DNA of 64,000 bases, from assembly GCF_023016805.1 (NCBI RefSeq), contig NZ_JALKCH010000003.1, positions 359,379 to 423,378 on the forward strand. Direction: 5' to 3'. Under the pieces are notes generated by a model, which did not search any database, was not told the origin of the DNA, and was given only the letters and a program-made list of their open reading frames with translations. The stretch's first letter is position 1. Every line of letters starts with the position of its first letter. This stretch comes from Ancylobacter crimeensis (GTDB taxonomy: Bacteria; Pseudomonadota; Alphaproteobacteria; Rhizobiales; Xanthobacteraceae). Shown piece after piece: positions 47,375-57,662 of the stretch. Made by a program: the position numbers and the translations under genes.

Positions 47375-49675
47375 ATGCCAGCCCTGCCCTCCCTTCACGC
47401 CCGGCGGCTCCGCCGGATCTCCGGCCTCGCGCTGCCGCTCCTGCTGCTGGGCGCGACGGCGCCGGCCGGCGCGCAGACGGCGGCACGAACGACGGCGACG
47501 CAGGGCAGCACGACCGGCAGCACGGCATCGGGCACGACCCTCGACACCGTCGAGGTGGATACCGAAGGCACCGGCGAGCGGGGCTATGTCGTGCACCGCA
47601 CCCGCGCCGCCACCAAGACCGACGCACCCATCGCCACCACTCCGACTTCGGTCACGGTGATCGACAGCACGCAGATCGAGAACCAGGGCTCGCAGACGGT
47701 GCAGGAGGCGCTGCGCTACGAGGCCGGCATCGTCTCCGACATCCGCCCCGGCAACCGCTATGACAGCATGATCATCCGCGGCTTCGGCGGCTTCGGCGGC
47801 AATGCGAACTACGTGCAGTTCTGGGATGGCCTCAGGCTGTTCAAGGGCCTGAACTATGCGGTGCCCAGCATCGACCCCTATCTGCTCTCCAGCATCAATG
47901 TGGTGCGCGGGCCGATGTCCTCGCTCTACGGCCAGACCAGCCCGGGCGGCAGCATCGACCTCGAGAGCAAGTGGCCCGATCCGGAGGCGAAGAACGAGAT
48001 CATCGCCGGCATCGGCACCTATGGCGCGATGCAGCTCGGCGTCGACCTGAACGGCAGGCTCAATTCCGACGGCTCGATCCTCTATCGCCTCATCGCCCTC
48101 GGCCAGAAGACCGACAGCGAGGTCGACGGCTCGGAAGGCAGGCGCTATCTGGTCGCGCCGATGATCGCCTTCAAGCCGAACGACCGGACGCGGATCGAGC
48201 TGCAGGCGACCTACCAGCGTGACCCGGACAGCTACTATTCCACCTGGCTGCCGGCCCTCGGCACGCTCCAGACCAATCCGAACGGCCAGATCCCGCGCAG
48301 CTTCTCGCCGAACGAGGCGGCCTATTCCGGCTTCGACCGCACCCAATGGAGCCTCGGCTACCGGATCGAGCATGATCTCGACTCCGTCTGGACGCTGCGT
48401 CAGAATTTGCGCTTCCTCTCGCTCGACAGCGACTTCAAGGCGCTTTCCGCCGTCGCCAACGCCAATGTGTGGGCGGCGGCGGCCAAGTGCGGGGGAAATT
48501 CCTCTCTCTGCATGGGCTTCTCGCCGTCCCGCTATGAGGAGACGCTGAAGGGCCTCACCCTCGACAATCAGGCGCAGGCGGTATTCTCCACCGGCGAACT
48601 CCAGCACACCGCGCTGTTCGGCGTCGATGTGCAGCGCTACGAGACGACCTCGCTGTCGGGCACCGGCACCACGATCTATACGAGCTATCTCAACCCGGTG
48701 TGGCCGAGCATCGCCTCGCCGACCATGACCAGCAAGCAGACCGCCGACCGCACCCAGCTCGGCGGCTATGCACAGGACCAGATCACCTGGGGCAACTGGC
48801 ACGCGGTGCTCGGCCTGCGCGAGGACTACATCACCGGCGACACCTCGACCGAGACGCTCTCCACCGGCAAGACGGTGAACTACTCCACCGACGACAACGC
48901 CTTCACCTATCGCGCCGGGCTGCTCTACCAGTTCGACAACGGCATCGCGCCCTATGTGAGCTACGCCACCTCCTTCGACCCGGTGATGGGCACCGGCTAT
49001 GGCGGTACCCCGTTCAAGCCCACCACCGCGAAGCAGTTCGAGGCGGGCGTGAAGTACAACCCGACCTTCTTCAACGGGCTCTTCACCGCCTCCTATTTCA
49101 ACATCACCCAGGAAAACGTGCTGACCACCGACACCGTGCACACCAGCACCAACACCACGCTGACGCAGTGCAGCTCGGCCACCTGCCAGGCCCAGCTCGG
49201 CGAGGTGAGCTCGCAGGGCTTCGAGATCTCAGGCAAGGCCGAGGTGCTGCCGGGGGTGAACGTGATGGTCGCCTACACCTACACCGATGCCGAGGTGATG
49301 CGCAGCACCATCACCGGCGTGCAGGGCAAGGTGCCGGTCGGCGTGCCGCGCAACACCGCCTCGGGCTGGGCCGACTACACCTTCTCCACCGGCCCGCTCG
49401 CCGGCCTCACCATCGGCGGCGGCGCCCGCTATGTCGGCGAGAGCTATGGCGACCAGACCAACACCACCGCCATGATCGTGCCCGACCGCGTGCTGTTCGA
49501 CGCCGGCCTGCATTATGATTTCGGCGGAACGCCCGGCAAGGGCGATGGCTGGCGCGCTTCGGTTACCGCCACCAACCTCGCCGACAAATATTACGTCGCC
49601 GCCTGCGCGTCGGCCTATCAGTGCTTCGTCGGCCCCGGCCGCGCGATCATGGGCACCCTCGCCTATCACTGGTGA
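47375..49675 (+). CDS. TonB-dependent siderophore receptor
   Basis: A 766-residue outer-membrane receptor. A signal sequence (LALPLLLLGATAPAGAQ) precedes a Thr-rich linker and a TonB-box-like LDTVEVD. The plug domain follows: APIATTPTSVTVIDSTQIENQGSQTVQEALRYEAGIV, SMIIRGFG and NVVRGPMSSLYGQTSPGGSIDLESKWP. A 22-strand barrel ends in GRAIMGTLAYHW, with the C-terminal aromatic residue. It most resembles FhuA/FpvA-type ferric-hydroxamate receptors, although the ligand is not certain. AAGGA lies about nine bases before the chosen ATG. No siderophore importer or biosynthesis gene is adjacent. Confidence 0.94.
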   Translation: MPALPSLHARRLRRISGLALPLLLLGATAPAGAQTAARTTATQGSTTGSTASGTTLDTVEVDTEGTGERGYVVHRTRAATKTDAPIATTPTSVTVIDSTQIENQGSQTVQEALRYEAGIVSDIRPGNRYDSMIIRGFGGFGGNANYVQFWDGLRLFKGLNYAVPSIDPYLLSSINVVRGPMSSLYGQTSPGGSIDLESKWPDPEAKNEIIAGIGTYGAMQLGVDLNGRLNSDGSILYRLIALGQKTDSEVDGSEGRRYLVAPMIAFKPNDRTRIELQATYQRDPDSYYSTWLPALGTLQTNPNGQIPRSFSPNEAAYSGFDRTQWSLGYRIEHDLDSVWTLRQNLRFLSLDSDFKALSAVANANVWAAAAKCGGNSSLCMGFSPSRYEETLKGLTLDNQAQAVFSTGELQHTALFGVDVQRYETTSLSGTGTTIYTSYLNPVWPSIASPTMTSKQTADRTQLGGYAQDQITWGNWHAVLGLREDYITGDTSTETLSTGKTVNYSTDDNAFTYRAGLLYQFDNGIAPYVSYATSFDPVMGTGYGGTPFKPTTAKQFEAGVKYNPTFFNGLFTASYFNITQENVLTTDTVHTSTNTTLTQCSSATCQAQLGEVSSQGFEISGKAEVLPGVNVMVAYTYTDAEVMRSTITGVQGKVPVGVPRNTASGWADYTFSTGPLAGLTIGGGARYVGESYGDQTNTTAMIVPDRVLFDAGLHYDFGGTPGKGDGWRASVTATNLADKYYVAACASAYQCFVGPGRAIMGTLAYHW

Positions 49676-49698
49676 GAGCCGCCACGGCAGAAACACGG

Positions 49699-49724
49699 AA
49701 AAGGGGCGCCGGGCGCCCCTTTTT
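49699..49724. terminator. Bidirectional intrinsic terminator
   Basis: AAAAGGGGCGC and GCGCCCCTTTT pair around a three-base loop, flanked by A and T runs on the respective strands. It serves the TonB-dependent receptor gene on the plus strand and abuts the RND gene stop on the minus strand. Confidence 0.88.
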
Positions 49725-52700
49725 CATTCCGCCGGCGTCGGCGCGGCGGGCACCGAGGGGCCGTGCAGCGCCTCCAGCACGGCGGGATGGCGGCGGCCGA
49801 TCAGCGAATAGACCGTCGGCACCACGAACAGAGTCAGCAGCGTGCCGAGGCTCATGCCGCCGACGATCACCCAACCGATCTGGTGACGGCTCTCCGCGCC
49901 CGCGCCATGGGCGAGCGCCAGCGGCACCGCACCCAGCACCATCGCCCCCGTCGTCATCAGGATCGGCCGCAGCCGCAGCACCGCCGCCTCCACCACAGCC
50001 GCGCGGCGCTCGGCGCCGTGCTCCTGCTGCTGGTTGGCGAATTCCACGATCAGGATGCCATGCTTGGTGATGAGCCCCACCAGCGTGACGAGGCCGATCT
50101 GCGAATAGACGTTCAGCGAGCCGCCGGTCAGCCACAGCGCGGCGAGCGCGCCGGTGAGCGACAGAGGCACGGTGAGCATGATGATGACGGGGTCGCGGAA
50201 GCTTTCGAACTGCGCTGCCAGCACCAGATAGATGAAGCCCAGCGCCATCAGGAACACCAGCACGAGGCTCTGCCCGGCGGAGCGGAATTCGCGGCTCTGG
50301 CCGGACACGTCGGTCGAGACCGTCTCCGGCAACACCTCCCGTGCCGCCTGCTCCAGCAGCGCCAGCGCCTCGCCCTGCGACATGCCGGGCGCCAGGTTGG
50401 CGGAGATGGTAGCGGAGCGAAGCTGGTTGAAGCGCTTCAGCTCCTGCGGCGCCACGCTTTCCCGCACCGTGACGAGATTGGACAGCGGCACCATCTCTCC
50501 CGATGCGGCGCGCAGATAGATGGTGTCGAGCGTCTGCGGGGTCGCGCGATCCTGCGCATCGAGCTGGACATAGACGTCATATTGCTCGCCGCCGACCTCG
50601 AAGCGCGTCACCTGCCGGCCGCCGAGCAGGCTCTCCAGCGTGCGGCCCACCACAGCGACGTCGATGCCGAGATCGGCGGCCTTGTCGCGGTCGATCGCCA
50701 CCGCGATTTCCGGCTTGTTGAGCTTGAGGTCGTCGTCGAGGGAGACGAGGCCGGGAATGTCGCGGATGCGCTCGAGGAAGCGCCGCACATAGGTGTCGAG
50801 CTGCTCATAGGTGCCGGAGGTCTGCAGCACGAACTCGATGGGGCGTGAATTGTTGGGGGCGCCCAGCGAGGGCGGGTTGTTGGCGAAGGCGTTGACGCCG
50901 GCGATGCGGCGCAGCTCCGGCGTCGTCTCGCGCACCAGTTCCTGCTGGCTGCGCGTGCGCGCGTCCCAGTCCTTCAGCCGGCCGACGACGAGGAAGCGAT
51001 GCACTTCCGGGTAGCCATTGATGATGAGCACGCTCTCCACCTCCGGCATCGCCTCCAGAATGCCGTTGACCTGGTTCGAATAGCGGGCGGTGTAGGCCAG
51101 CGTCGAGCCTTCCGGGGCGGTGCCGTTCACCCGGATCATGCCGCGATCCTCGATGGGGGAGAGTTCTTGCGGCAGCGCCAGCACGAACCACACGCTGCTC
51201 GCCCCCACCGCCAGGGCCACCAGAAGCACCAGCGGCCGCACCTTCAGCGAAGCGACCAGCGCGGCGCGATAGCCGGACTCCAGAGCGCGCAGCGCCCGCT
51301 CGACCGCCGCCGAGATGCGACCGGGATCGGCTTCGTGGCGCAGCAGGCGCGAGCACATCATCGGCGTCAGCGTCAGCGCGACGAAGCCCGACACCAGCAC
51401 CGCGCCTGCCAGCGTCAGGGCGAACTCGGTGAAGAGCCGCCCAGTCCGCCCCGCGGCGAAGGCGACCGGGGCATAGACCGCGGCGAGCGTCAGCGTCATC
51501 GCCACCACCGCGAAGCCGATCTCCCGCGCGCCCTTTATGGCGGCCGGTATCGGCTTCATGCCGTGCTCGATGTGGCGGAAGATGTTCTCCAATACGACGA
51601 TGGCGTCGTCCACGACGAGGCCGATCGCCAGCACCATGGCGAGCAGGGTCAGCGTGTTCACGCTAAAGCCGAGCGCGTACATCAGCCCGAAGGTGGTCAC
51701 CAGCGAGATCGGAATGGTGACGACCGGGATGAGCGAGGCGCGGAGCGAACGCAGGAAGATGACGATGACCAGCACCACCAGCACCACCGCCTCGACGATG
51801 GTGCGGTAGACCGAGGCGATGGAGCGGTCGATGAACACCGCATTGTCCTGCCCGATCGCCGCGCTCATGCCTTCCGGCAGGCCGGCGATGACCTCGGGCA
51901 GCAGCGCATGGGCGCCCTTCGAGACATCGAGCGGGTTGGCCACCGCCTGCTTGATGAGGCCGACAATGATGCCCTGCCCGCCATTGAACCGGCTGGCCCG
52001 GCGCTCGTCGGCCGCGCCGAGCTCGACGCGGGCGACATCGGACAGGTGAACCTGCGCGCCGTCCGCCCGCTTCACCACGATGCCGGCGAACTGCTCCACG
52101 CTGGACAGCGCGGTGCGCGAGAGCACGGTGAATTCGCGGTCCGCGCTCTCGATGCGCCCTGACGGGATCTCGACGTTCTGCGCGCGCAGCGCATCCTCGA
52201 TCTCCTGCACGGTAAGCGCGTAGGCCGCAAGGCGCTCGCGGTCGATCCAGATGCGCATGGCGTAGCGCCGCTCGCCGAAGATCTGCACGTCGGCGACCCC
52301 GGAAACGTTCTTGAAGCGATCGACGACATAGCGGTCGATATAATCCGACAGTTCGAGTCCGCTCATCCGGTCGGAGCGGAATACGACGAACAGCACCGGC
52401 TGGGAATCGGCCTCGACCTTGGAGATCACCGGTTCGTCGATCTCGTCCGGCAGGCGCTGGCGCACCCGGCTCACCCGGTCGCGCACGTCGCTGGCGGCGG
52501 CGTCGGGGTCGACCTCCAGCCGGAACCGGACGGTGATGCGGCTCGATTCCGAGCGGCTGGTCGATTCCAGCACGTCGATGCCCTCGATACCCGCGATCGA
52601 GCCCTCCAGCACCTGGGTGACCTGGCTCTCGACGATGCTGGCGGAAGCACCGGTATAGGTGGTGACGACCGAAACCACCGGCACGTCGATATTGGGATAT

Positions 52701-52807
52701 TCGCGCACGCTGAGCCGCGAATAGGAGATGATGCCGACCAGCACCATCAACAGGCTCAGCACGGTGGCGAAGACCGGGCGGCGGATGCAGAGCTCGGAAA
52801 GGCCCAT
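49724..52807 (-). CDS. RND family multidrug efflux permease (HAE1 type)
   Basis: A 1027-residue proton-driven inner-membrane pump. It begins MGLSELCIRRPVFATVLSLLMVLVGIISYSRL, the usual TM1. TM4 has GLVVDDAIVVLENIFRHIEHG with the paired Asp of the proton relay. The two large periplasmic loops and the C-terminal LRPILMTTGAMVLGAVPLALAHGAGAESRHQIGWVIVGGMSLGTLLTLFVVP block are normal. Substrates are not predictable. It is the second gene after the adaptor (61-base gap). No outer-membrane channel or TetR regulator is encoded alongside, so it probably uses a shared TolC-like protein. Confidence 0.96.
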   Translation of the reverse strand: MGLSELCIRRPVFATVLSLLMVLVGIISYSRLSVREYPNIDVPVVSVVTTYTGASASIVESQVTQVLEGSIAGIEGIDVLESTSRSESSRITVRFRLEVDPDAAASDVRDRVSRVRQRLPDEIDEPVISKVEADSQPVLFVVFRSDRMSGLELSDYIDRYVVDRFKNVSGVADVQIFGERRYAMRIWIDRERLAAYALTVQEIEDALRAQNVEIPSGRIESADREFTVLSRTALSSVEQFAGIVVKRADGAQVHLSDVARVELGAADERRASRFNGGQGIIVGLIKQAVANPLDVSKGAHALLPEVIAGLPEGMSAAIGQDNAVFIDRSIASVYRTIVEAVVLVVLVIVIFLRSLRASLIPVVTIPISLVTTFGLMYALGFSVNTLTLLAMVLAIGLVVDDAIVVLENIFRHIEHGMKPIPAAIKGAREIGFAVVAMTLTLAAVYAPVAFAAGRTGRLFTEFALTLAGAVLVSGFVALTLTPMMCSRLLRHEADPGRISAAVERALRALESGYRAALVASLKVRPLVLLVALAVGASSVWFVLALPQELSPIEDRGMIRVNGTAPEGSTLAYTARYSNQVNGILEAMPEVESVLIINGYPEVHRFLVVGRLKDWDARTRSQQELVRETTPELRRIAGVNAFANNPPSLGAPNNSRPIEFVLQTSGTYEQLDTYVRRFLERIRDIPGLVSLDDDLKLNKPEIAVAIDRDKAADLGIDVAVVGRTLESLLGGRQVTRFEVGGEQYDVYVQLDAQDRATPQTLDTIYLRAASGEMVPLSNLVTVRESVAPQELKRFNQLRSATISANLAPGMSQGEALALLEQAAREVLPETVSTDVSGQSREFRSAGQSLVLVFLMALGFIYLVLAAQFESFRDPVIIMLTVPLSLTGALAALWLTGGSLNVYSQIGLVTLVGLITKHGILIVEFANQQQEHGAERRAAVVEAAVLRLRPILMTTGAMVLGAVPLALAHGAGAESRHQIGWVIVGGMSLGTLLTLFVVPTVYSLIGRRHPAVLEALHGPSVPAAPTPAE

Positions 52808-52868
52808 CAGCGCGCGTCCCGGCCGGGAGCAACAATTGCGTGCCGGACGGAGGGGTTCTCCATCGGCG

Positions 52869-53999
52869 TCACCCCTGCGGGGCGGGCGGCGTCGGCACCA
52901 CCTCGACGCCGGCGCCGTCGCGCAGCCGGCCCTGCCCGGCGATCACCACCGTCGCGCCCGGCGCCAGCCCCTCCACGATCTCGACCTCGCCGGCCCGGCG
53001 CTCGCCGAGCTTCACCGGCCTCTCGACCGCCTTGCCCGCATCCACCTGCCAGACGAGCCGCTCCTGCCCGCGCGGCACCACCGCCGCCTCCGGCACGAAC
53101 ACGGCGGTGCGCGGCACCTCGCCCTTCACCACGATCCGCGCGAACAGGCCGGGCCGCAGCACGCGGTCGGGATTGGCGAGGCGGCCGCGCACCCGGAGCG
53201 AACGGCCGTTCACATCCACCAGCGGGTCGATGGCGTAGACTTCGCCGGTGAAGAGGCGGTCCGGGAAGGCATCGACGGAAATTGCGACCTCCTGCCCGGC
53301 CGAGACCGCGCGCAGGGCGCTTTCCGGCACGCTGAAATCCACCTTCAGAACGTCGATCTTCTCCAGGTTCACCAGTTCCGTGCCGGGCGAGACATAGGCA
53401 CCGACCGAGACGCCGCGCAGGCCCACCACGCCGTCGAACGGCGCTACGATGCTGTGCTTGGCGAGTTGCACCTCCTGCGTGTTCACCAGCGCGGACGCGG
53501 TGTTGCGCTCGGACATGGCCTCATCCAGCGCCCGCGCGGTGCCGGAACCGGTGCGCGACAGCCGCTCGGCCCGTTCGTAATTGGCGATGGCGAGTTCCAG
53601 GCGGGCCTTGATCTCGTTGCGCGAGGCCAGCACCAGCGCGTCGTCCAGCTTCACCAGCACCGCGCCGGCCTTTACCGCTTCGCCCTCGCGAAAGCCGATC
53701 TCGGCGATGCGGCCGGCAATCTCGGCGGCAACCTTCACCGATTCGTCGGATTGCAGCGTGCCGATGGAATGGATGTCGGTCGTCGTGGTCGCCTGCCGGG
53801 CGGGGGCGACCTCGACGGGCACAAGCGCGGATGCAGGCGCAACGGCCGGCGGCTCCGCCCGCGCCTGCCGGCGAAAGGGGGGAAACTCCGTGAACCATCC
53901 CGTCTGGTGCGCGACCGCGGCCCCCGCGACGAGGGCTCCGATCACCAGCACCGTTCCGAGCCGTCGTGCCATCCGGCGGATCCTGCTGTTCTCTGACAT
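52869..53999 (-). CDS. RND efflux periplasmic adaptor (membrane fusion protein)
   Basis: A 376-residue adaptor linking the RND pump to an outer-membrane channel. An N-terminal membrane anchor (LGTVLVIGALVAGAAVAHQTGW) is followed by a lipoyl half-motif (DIHSIGTLQSDESVKVAAEIAGRIAEIGFREGEAVKAGAVLVKLDD). A helical hairpin comes next, then the second lipoyl half (KHSIVAPFDGVVGLRGVSVGAYVSPGTELVNL), a beta-barrel and a membrane-proximal domain. It has no lipobox Cys, so it is anchored by its helix. It is co-directional with, and upstream of, the RND gene. Confidence 0.95.
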   Translation of the reverse strand: MSENSRIRRMARRLGTVLVIGALVAGAAVAHQTGWFTEFPPFRRQARAEPPAVAPASALVPVEVAPARQATTTTDIHSIGTLQSDESVKVAAEIAGRIAEIGFREGEAVKAGAVLVKLDDALVLASRNEIKARLELAIANYERAERLSRTGSGTARALDEAMSERNTASALVNTQEVQLAKHSIVAPFDGVVGLRGVSVGAYVSPGTELVNLEKIDVLKVDFSVPESALRAVSAGQEVAISVDAFPDRLFTGEVYAIDPLVDVNGRSLRVRGRLANPDRVLRPGLFARIVVKGEVPRTAVFVPEAAVVPRGQERLVWQVDAGKAVERPVKLGERRAGEVEIVEGLAPGATVVIAGQGRLRDGAGVEVVPTPPAPQG

Positions 54000-54124
54000 T
54001 ACGCAACTGCAATATCAGACAGCAGAAGACGCCGCCGCCTCCAACTTAATTCTTCGTCATCGGGCCCGGCCTGTGAACGCAGCGGCAGGTCGAGGGCCCG
54101 ACGCAACACTCCTGCGTCAGCCCG

Positions 54125-55603
54125 TCAGCCGTTGCGTATCATGACATGGCGGACCACCGTGTAGTCCTCCAGCGCATAGGCCGAGAGGTCCTTGCCGTAG
54201 CCGGACTGCTTGAGCCCGCCATGGGGCATCTCGCTGACCAGCATGAAGTGGCAGTTCACCCAGGTGCAGCCATAGTGCAGCCGCGCCGCCGTCGCGAGGC
54301 CGCGGCCGACATCCTTCGTCCACACCGAGGAGGCGAGGCCGTAGTCGCTGTCATTGGCCCAGGCGACCGCGTCCTCGACATCGGAGAAGCGGGTGACCGA
54401 CACCACCGGCCCGAACACCTCCCGCCGCACGATCTCGTCCGATTGCAGCGCGCCGGCCACGACGGTCGGCTCGTAGAAGAAGCCCTTGCCGCCGGCGAGC
54501 CGGCCTCCGGTCGCGACCTCGATATGGTCCAGCTCGGTCGCCCGCTCGACGAAGGAGGCGACGCGGGCGCGTTGGCGTGCGGAGATCAGCGGGCCGATGT
54601 CGTTCGCCTCGTCCTCTACCTCGTTGTATTTCAGCGTCGAGACGGCGGAGGCGAGGTCGGCGACCAGCCGGTCATAGACCTTGTCAGCGGCGTAGATGCG
54701 GCACGCGGCGGTGCAGTCCTGGCCGGCATTGTAATAGCCGAAGGTCTTCACCCCCTCCACCACCTCGGCGATGTCGGCATCGTCGAACACGATGACCGGC
54801 GCCTTGCCGCCGAGTTCGAGATGGGTGCGCTTGACCGTGCGCGAGGCGGCGGCCAGCACCTTCTTGCCGGTGGCGATGTCGCCGGTCAGCGAGATCATCG
54901 CCACCTTGGGGTGGTTGATCAGTGCGTTGCCGACGCTCTCGCCGCGCCCGACCAAGACGTTCAACACGCCTTCGGGGAAGATTTCGGAGATGACCCGCGC
55001 CAGCTTCAGCATGGTGAGCGGGGTCTGCTCGGACGGCTTGATGACGACGGTGTTGCCGCCGGCCAGCGCGGGGGCAAGCTTCCACGCCGCCATCATCAGC
55101 GGGTAGTTCCACGGTGCGATGGAGGCGACCACGCCGATCGCGTCGCGCCGGATCATCGAGGTGTGGCCGGGCAGATATTCGCCAGCCACCATGCCATGCT
55201 GGGTGCGCACGGCGCCGGCGAAGAAGCGGAAGCAGTCCACCACGCCGGGAATCTCGTCGCGCAGCACCGCGTGGCGCGGCTTGCCGCAGTTCAGCGCCTC
55301 CAGCGTCGCGAAGCCTTCGGCCTCCTGCTCGATGCGGTCGGCGAGCTTCAAAAGCAGCGCCGAGCGCTCCGCGGGCGTGGTGCGCGACCAGGCGGTGAAC
55401 GCTTTCTCCGCGGCGTTGACCGCGGCGTCGATCTGCTCGACCGAGGCCTCCGGCAGTTCGATGAGGGTTTCCTCGGTGCGCGGGTTCAGCACCGTCTCGA
55501 CGGTTTCGGTACCGGAGACGAAGCCGGAACCGATGAGCATCTGCGCGTCGGCGATGGCGGGGTGCGACGAGATGGGAGTTACGGCGGGAGAGACGGCAGC
55601 CAT
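54125..55603 (-). CDS. patD: Gamma-aminobutyraldehyde dehydrogenase-like aldehyde dehydrogenase
   Basis: A 492-residue NAD(P)-dependent aldehyde dehydrogenase. The catalytic Cys297 lies in [14 protein letters not shown], a sequence typical of PatD, and the general-base Glu lies in [46 protein letters not shown] is the cofactor-binding region. PatD oxidises 4-aminobutyraldehyde to GABA in putrescine breakdown. It is the last gene of a ydcSTUV-like transporter operon, the same order as the E. coli ydcSTUV-patD locus, which supports the assignment. Related betaine- or succinate-semialdehyde activity is not excluded. Confidence 0.9.
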   Translation of the reverse strand: MAAVSPAVTPISSHPAIADAQMLIGSGFVSGTETVETVLNPRTEETLIELPEASVEQIDAAVNAAEKAFTAWSRTTPAERSALLLKLADRIEQEAEGFATLEALNCGKPRHAVLRDEIPGVVDCFRFFAGAVRTQHGMVAGEYLPGHTSMIRRDAIGVVASIAPWNYPLMMAAWKLAPALAGGNTVVIKPSEQTPLTMLKLARVISEIFPEGVLNVLVGRGESVGNALINHPKVAMISLTGDIATGKKVLAAASRTVKRTHLELGGKAPVIVFDDADIAEVVEGVKTFGYYNAGQDCTAACRIYAADKVYDRLVADLASAVSTLKYNEVEDEANDIGPLISARQRARVASFVERATELDHIEVATGGRLAGGKGFFYEPTVVAGALQSDEIVRREVFGPVVSVTRFSDVEDAVAWANDSDYGLASSVWTKDVGRGLATAARLHYGCTWVNCHFMLVSEMPHGGLKQSGYGKDLSAYALEDYTVVRHVMIRNG

Positions 55604-55615
55604 GGGAAGGCGCTC

Positions 55616-56416
55616 CTATTTGCCCGAGCCGGCCACCGCCTCGCCCTCGCGCGTCAGATAGTAGGCGGCGAGAATCGGCAGGAAGGTCACGGCGATGACG
55701 AGGACGGCGACGACATTGGTGACCGGGCGCTGACGCGGCCGGATCAGCTCGGACAGCATCCAGATCGGCAGGGTGGATTGCTGCCCGGCGGTGAAGGTGG
55801 TGACGATGACCTCGTCGAAGGACAGTGCGAAGGCGAGCATCCCGCCCGCCAGCAGTGCGGTGCCGACATTGGGCAGCACCACCAGCCGGAAGGTCTGGAA
55901 GGCATCGGCGCCGAGATCCATCGACGCCTCGATGAGCGAGGGCGAGAGCCGGCGCAGCCGGGCCACCGCGTTGTTGTAGACGACGACGATGCAGAAGGTC
56001 GCGTGGCCGAGCACGATGGTCCAGAAGGAGAAGGGGATCTCCATCAGCCCGAAGGCCTGCCTGAGCGCGATGCCGGTGACGATGCCCGGCAGCGCGATGG
56101 GCAGCACGAAGAGCAGCGACACCGGCTCGCGCCCGAAGAACCGCGCCCGCGCCAGCGCCCCCGCCGCCAGCGTGCCGAGCACGAGGGCCACTGCGGTGGC
56201 AAGGCACGCCACCTTCAGCGACAGCCCCACCGCCTGCCAGATATCCGCCCGCTCCCACACCACGCCGAACCATTTAAGCGTGAAGCCGGGCGGTGGAAAG
56301 GCGTAGGAACGCTCCTCCGTGGTGAAGCAGTAGAGCAGGATGAAGACCAGCGGCACATGCAGGAAGGCCAGCCCGCCCAGCGCGGCGATCTTCAGCGGCA
56401 GCGAGGCGCGGGTCAT
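55616..56416 (-). CDS. ydcV: Polyamine-type ABC transporter permease (YdcV/PotC-like)
   Basis: A 266-residue permease with about six helices. It carries [20 protein letters not shown], typical of PotC-type permeases, and the EAA-type loop [55 protein letters not shown]. It lies 12 bases before patD and pairs with the upstream YdcU-like permease. The 132-base gap between the two permease genes contains a dispersed palindromic element. Confidence 0.93.
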   Translation of the reverse strand: MTRASLPLKIAALGGLAFLHVPLVFILLYCFTTEERSYAFPPPGFTLKWFGVVWERADIWQAVGLSLKVACLATAVALVLGTLAAGALARARFFGREPVSLLFVLPIALPGIVTGIALRQAFGLMEIPFSFWTIVLGHATFCIVVVYNNAVARLRRLSPSLIEASMDLGADAFQTFRLVVLPNVGTALLAGGMLAFALSFDEVIVTTFTAGQQSTLPIWMLSELIRPRQRPVTNVVAVLVIAVTFLPILAAYYLTREGEAVAGSGK

Positions 56417-56441
56417 TGGGAAACGCTCCCGCCAGAAGCGC

Positions 56442-56533
56442 GGTCATGGTCGGGCTTGGCCCGGCCGTCCTTGCCTTTGGCCCGGCACGGTGCAGGCAAG
56501 GCGTGGATGCCCGGCCTTCGCCGTGCATGACGG
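56442..56533. repeat. Imperfect long palindrome between ydcU and ydcV
   Basis: The segment starts GGTCATG and ends CATGACGG; the two halves are imperfect inverted copies (GGCTTGGCCCGGC... versus ...GCCCGGCC) around a CCTTGCC/GGCAAGG core. It looks like the GC-rich dispersed intergenic palindromes common in Hyphomicrobiales, here placed inside an operon. Confidence 0.6.
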
Positions 56534-56548
56534 CAACCTTCCATCCCC

Positions 56549-57493
56549 TCACAGCGCATCGAACGCCCCCATCTTCTTCGCGAGGGTGAGGAACAGCGCC
56601 ATCACGAGGATCGGCACCAGCGAGAAGGCCGCGGCAAGCGGGATGTTTCCGGCCGTGCCCTGCAGCGTGTAGACCGCCTGCCCCAGCACCAGCGCCGAGG
56701 TGCCGATGATCTGCGGCACGATGTAGTCGCCGAGCGTCAGGGAAAAGGTGAAGATCGCCCCCGCCACCACCCCGGGCATGGCGAGCGGCAGGATCACGCT
56801 GCGGAACACCGTGCCCGGCCCGGCCCCGAGATCGCCCGCAGCCTCGATGAGGCTCGCCGGCACCCGTTCCAGCGCCGCCTGCACCGGCAGGATCATGAAG
56901 GGCAGCCAGAGATAGGTGAAGGTCAGCACCATGCCGGTATAGCTGACCGAGAGCGAAGGCCCGCCCACCACCGGCAGAGCGAGCCACGCCTCCAGCGCGC
57001 CTCCAAGGCCGAGATGCTGCGCGAACCAGCCGATGGCGCCTTCCTTGGCCAGCAGCAGCTTCCAGCCATAGACCTTGACGAGGTAGCTCGACCACAGCGG
57101 CATCATCACCGCGAGATAGAAGCCGGCCTTCGCCTTGGGCCCGGCATAGCGCGCGGCGTAATAGGCAACCGGGAAGCCGATCAGCGCGCAGAGCCCCGTC
57201 ACCACCGTGGCGATGGCGACGGTGCGCGTCAGAATGTCGAAATTGGCCGGGCTGAACAGCTCGACGAGGGTGGACAGCGTCGGCTCGTAGACGATGGTGC
57301 CGGAGAACTCGTCGATCGAGAAGATCGACTGCGCCAGGAACACGAACAGGCTGCCGAGATAGACGATGCCGAGCCACAGCAGCGGCGGCACCAGCAACAG
57401 CAGCAACAGGAGCCCGCGCCGGCGCACGATGAGGTCCGAAAGCCGGCGCGACAGGCCCTCGCGCGGGGCGGGAATATCGACAGCGAGGCTCAT
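56549..57493 (-). CDS. ydcU: Polyamine-type ABC transporter permease (YdcU/PotB-like)
   Basis: A 314-residue permease. After an N-terminal helix (LLLLLLLVPPLLWLGIVYLGSLFVFLAQSIF) it shows KAKAGFYLAVMMPLWSSYLVKVYGWKLLLA and the EAA-type loop PASLIEAAGDLGAGPGTVFRSVILPLAMPGVVAGAIFTFSLTLGDYIVPQIIG, as in PotB/YdcU. The open frame extends 94 codons further upstream through a dispersed repeat and into ydcT; I placed the start at the ATG giving MSLAVDIPAP. Confidence 0.92.
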   Translation of the reverse strand: MSLAVDIPAPREGLSRRLSDLIVRRRGLLLLLLLVPPLLWLGIVYLGSLFVFLAQSIFSIDEFSGTIVYEPTLSTLVELFSPANFDILTRTVAIATVVTGLCALIGFPVAYYAARYAGPKAKAGFYLAVMMPLWSSYLVKVYGWKLLLAKEGAIGWFAQHLGLGGALEAWLALPVVGGPSLSVSYTGMVLTFTYLWLPFMILPVQAALERVPASLIEAAGDLGAGPGTVFRSVILPLAMPGVVAGAIFTFSLTLGDYIVPQIIGTSALVLGQAVYTLQGTAGNIPLAAAFSLVPILVMALFLTLAKKMGAFDAL

Positions 57494-57598
57494 GAAGCCA
57501 GCCTCCGCGCCGATCTCGGTCCCTTTGCCGCCATCCCGGCCGAAGCGCAGGCGAGAGCCGGAATCCTCCGCGACAGGGCGCGCGCCCTTCGGCACGCG

Positions 57599-57630
57599 AT
57601 CCCGGATCGCGCCTGCGGCCCGTCCGGGAT
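57599..57630. repeat. Dispersed palindrome (ATCCCGGA...TCCGGGAT)
   Basis: Inverted 8-bp arms ATCCCGGA and TCCGGGAT enclose 16 bases in the gap between ydcT and ydcU. Similar elements recur at 61364-61393, 61537-61563 and 63719-63746. Confidence 0.7.
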
Positions 57631-57662
57631 GACGATGGAATGCAAGGAATGATGCTCGCTCA

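Noticed and set aside
47342..49141. A 599-codon minus-strand frame opposite the TonB-dependent receptor
   Set aside because: Composition (Gly, Ala, Arg, His, Val) and lack of motifs mark it as an antisense shadow of the receptor gene.
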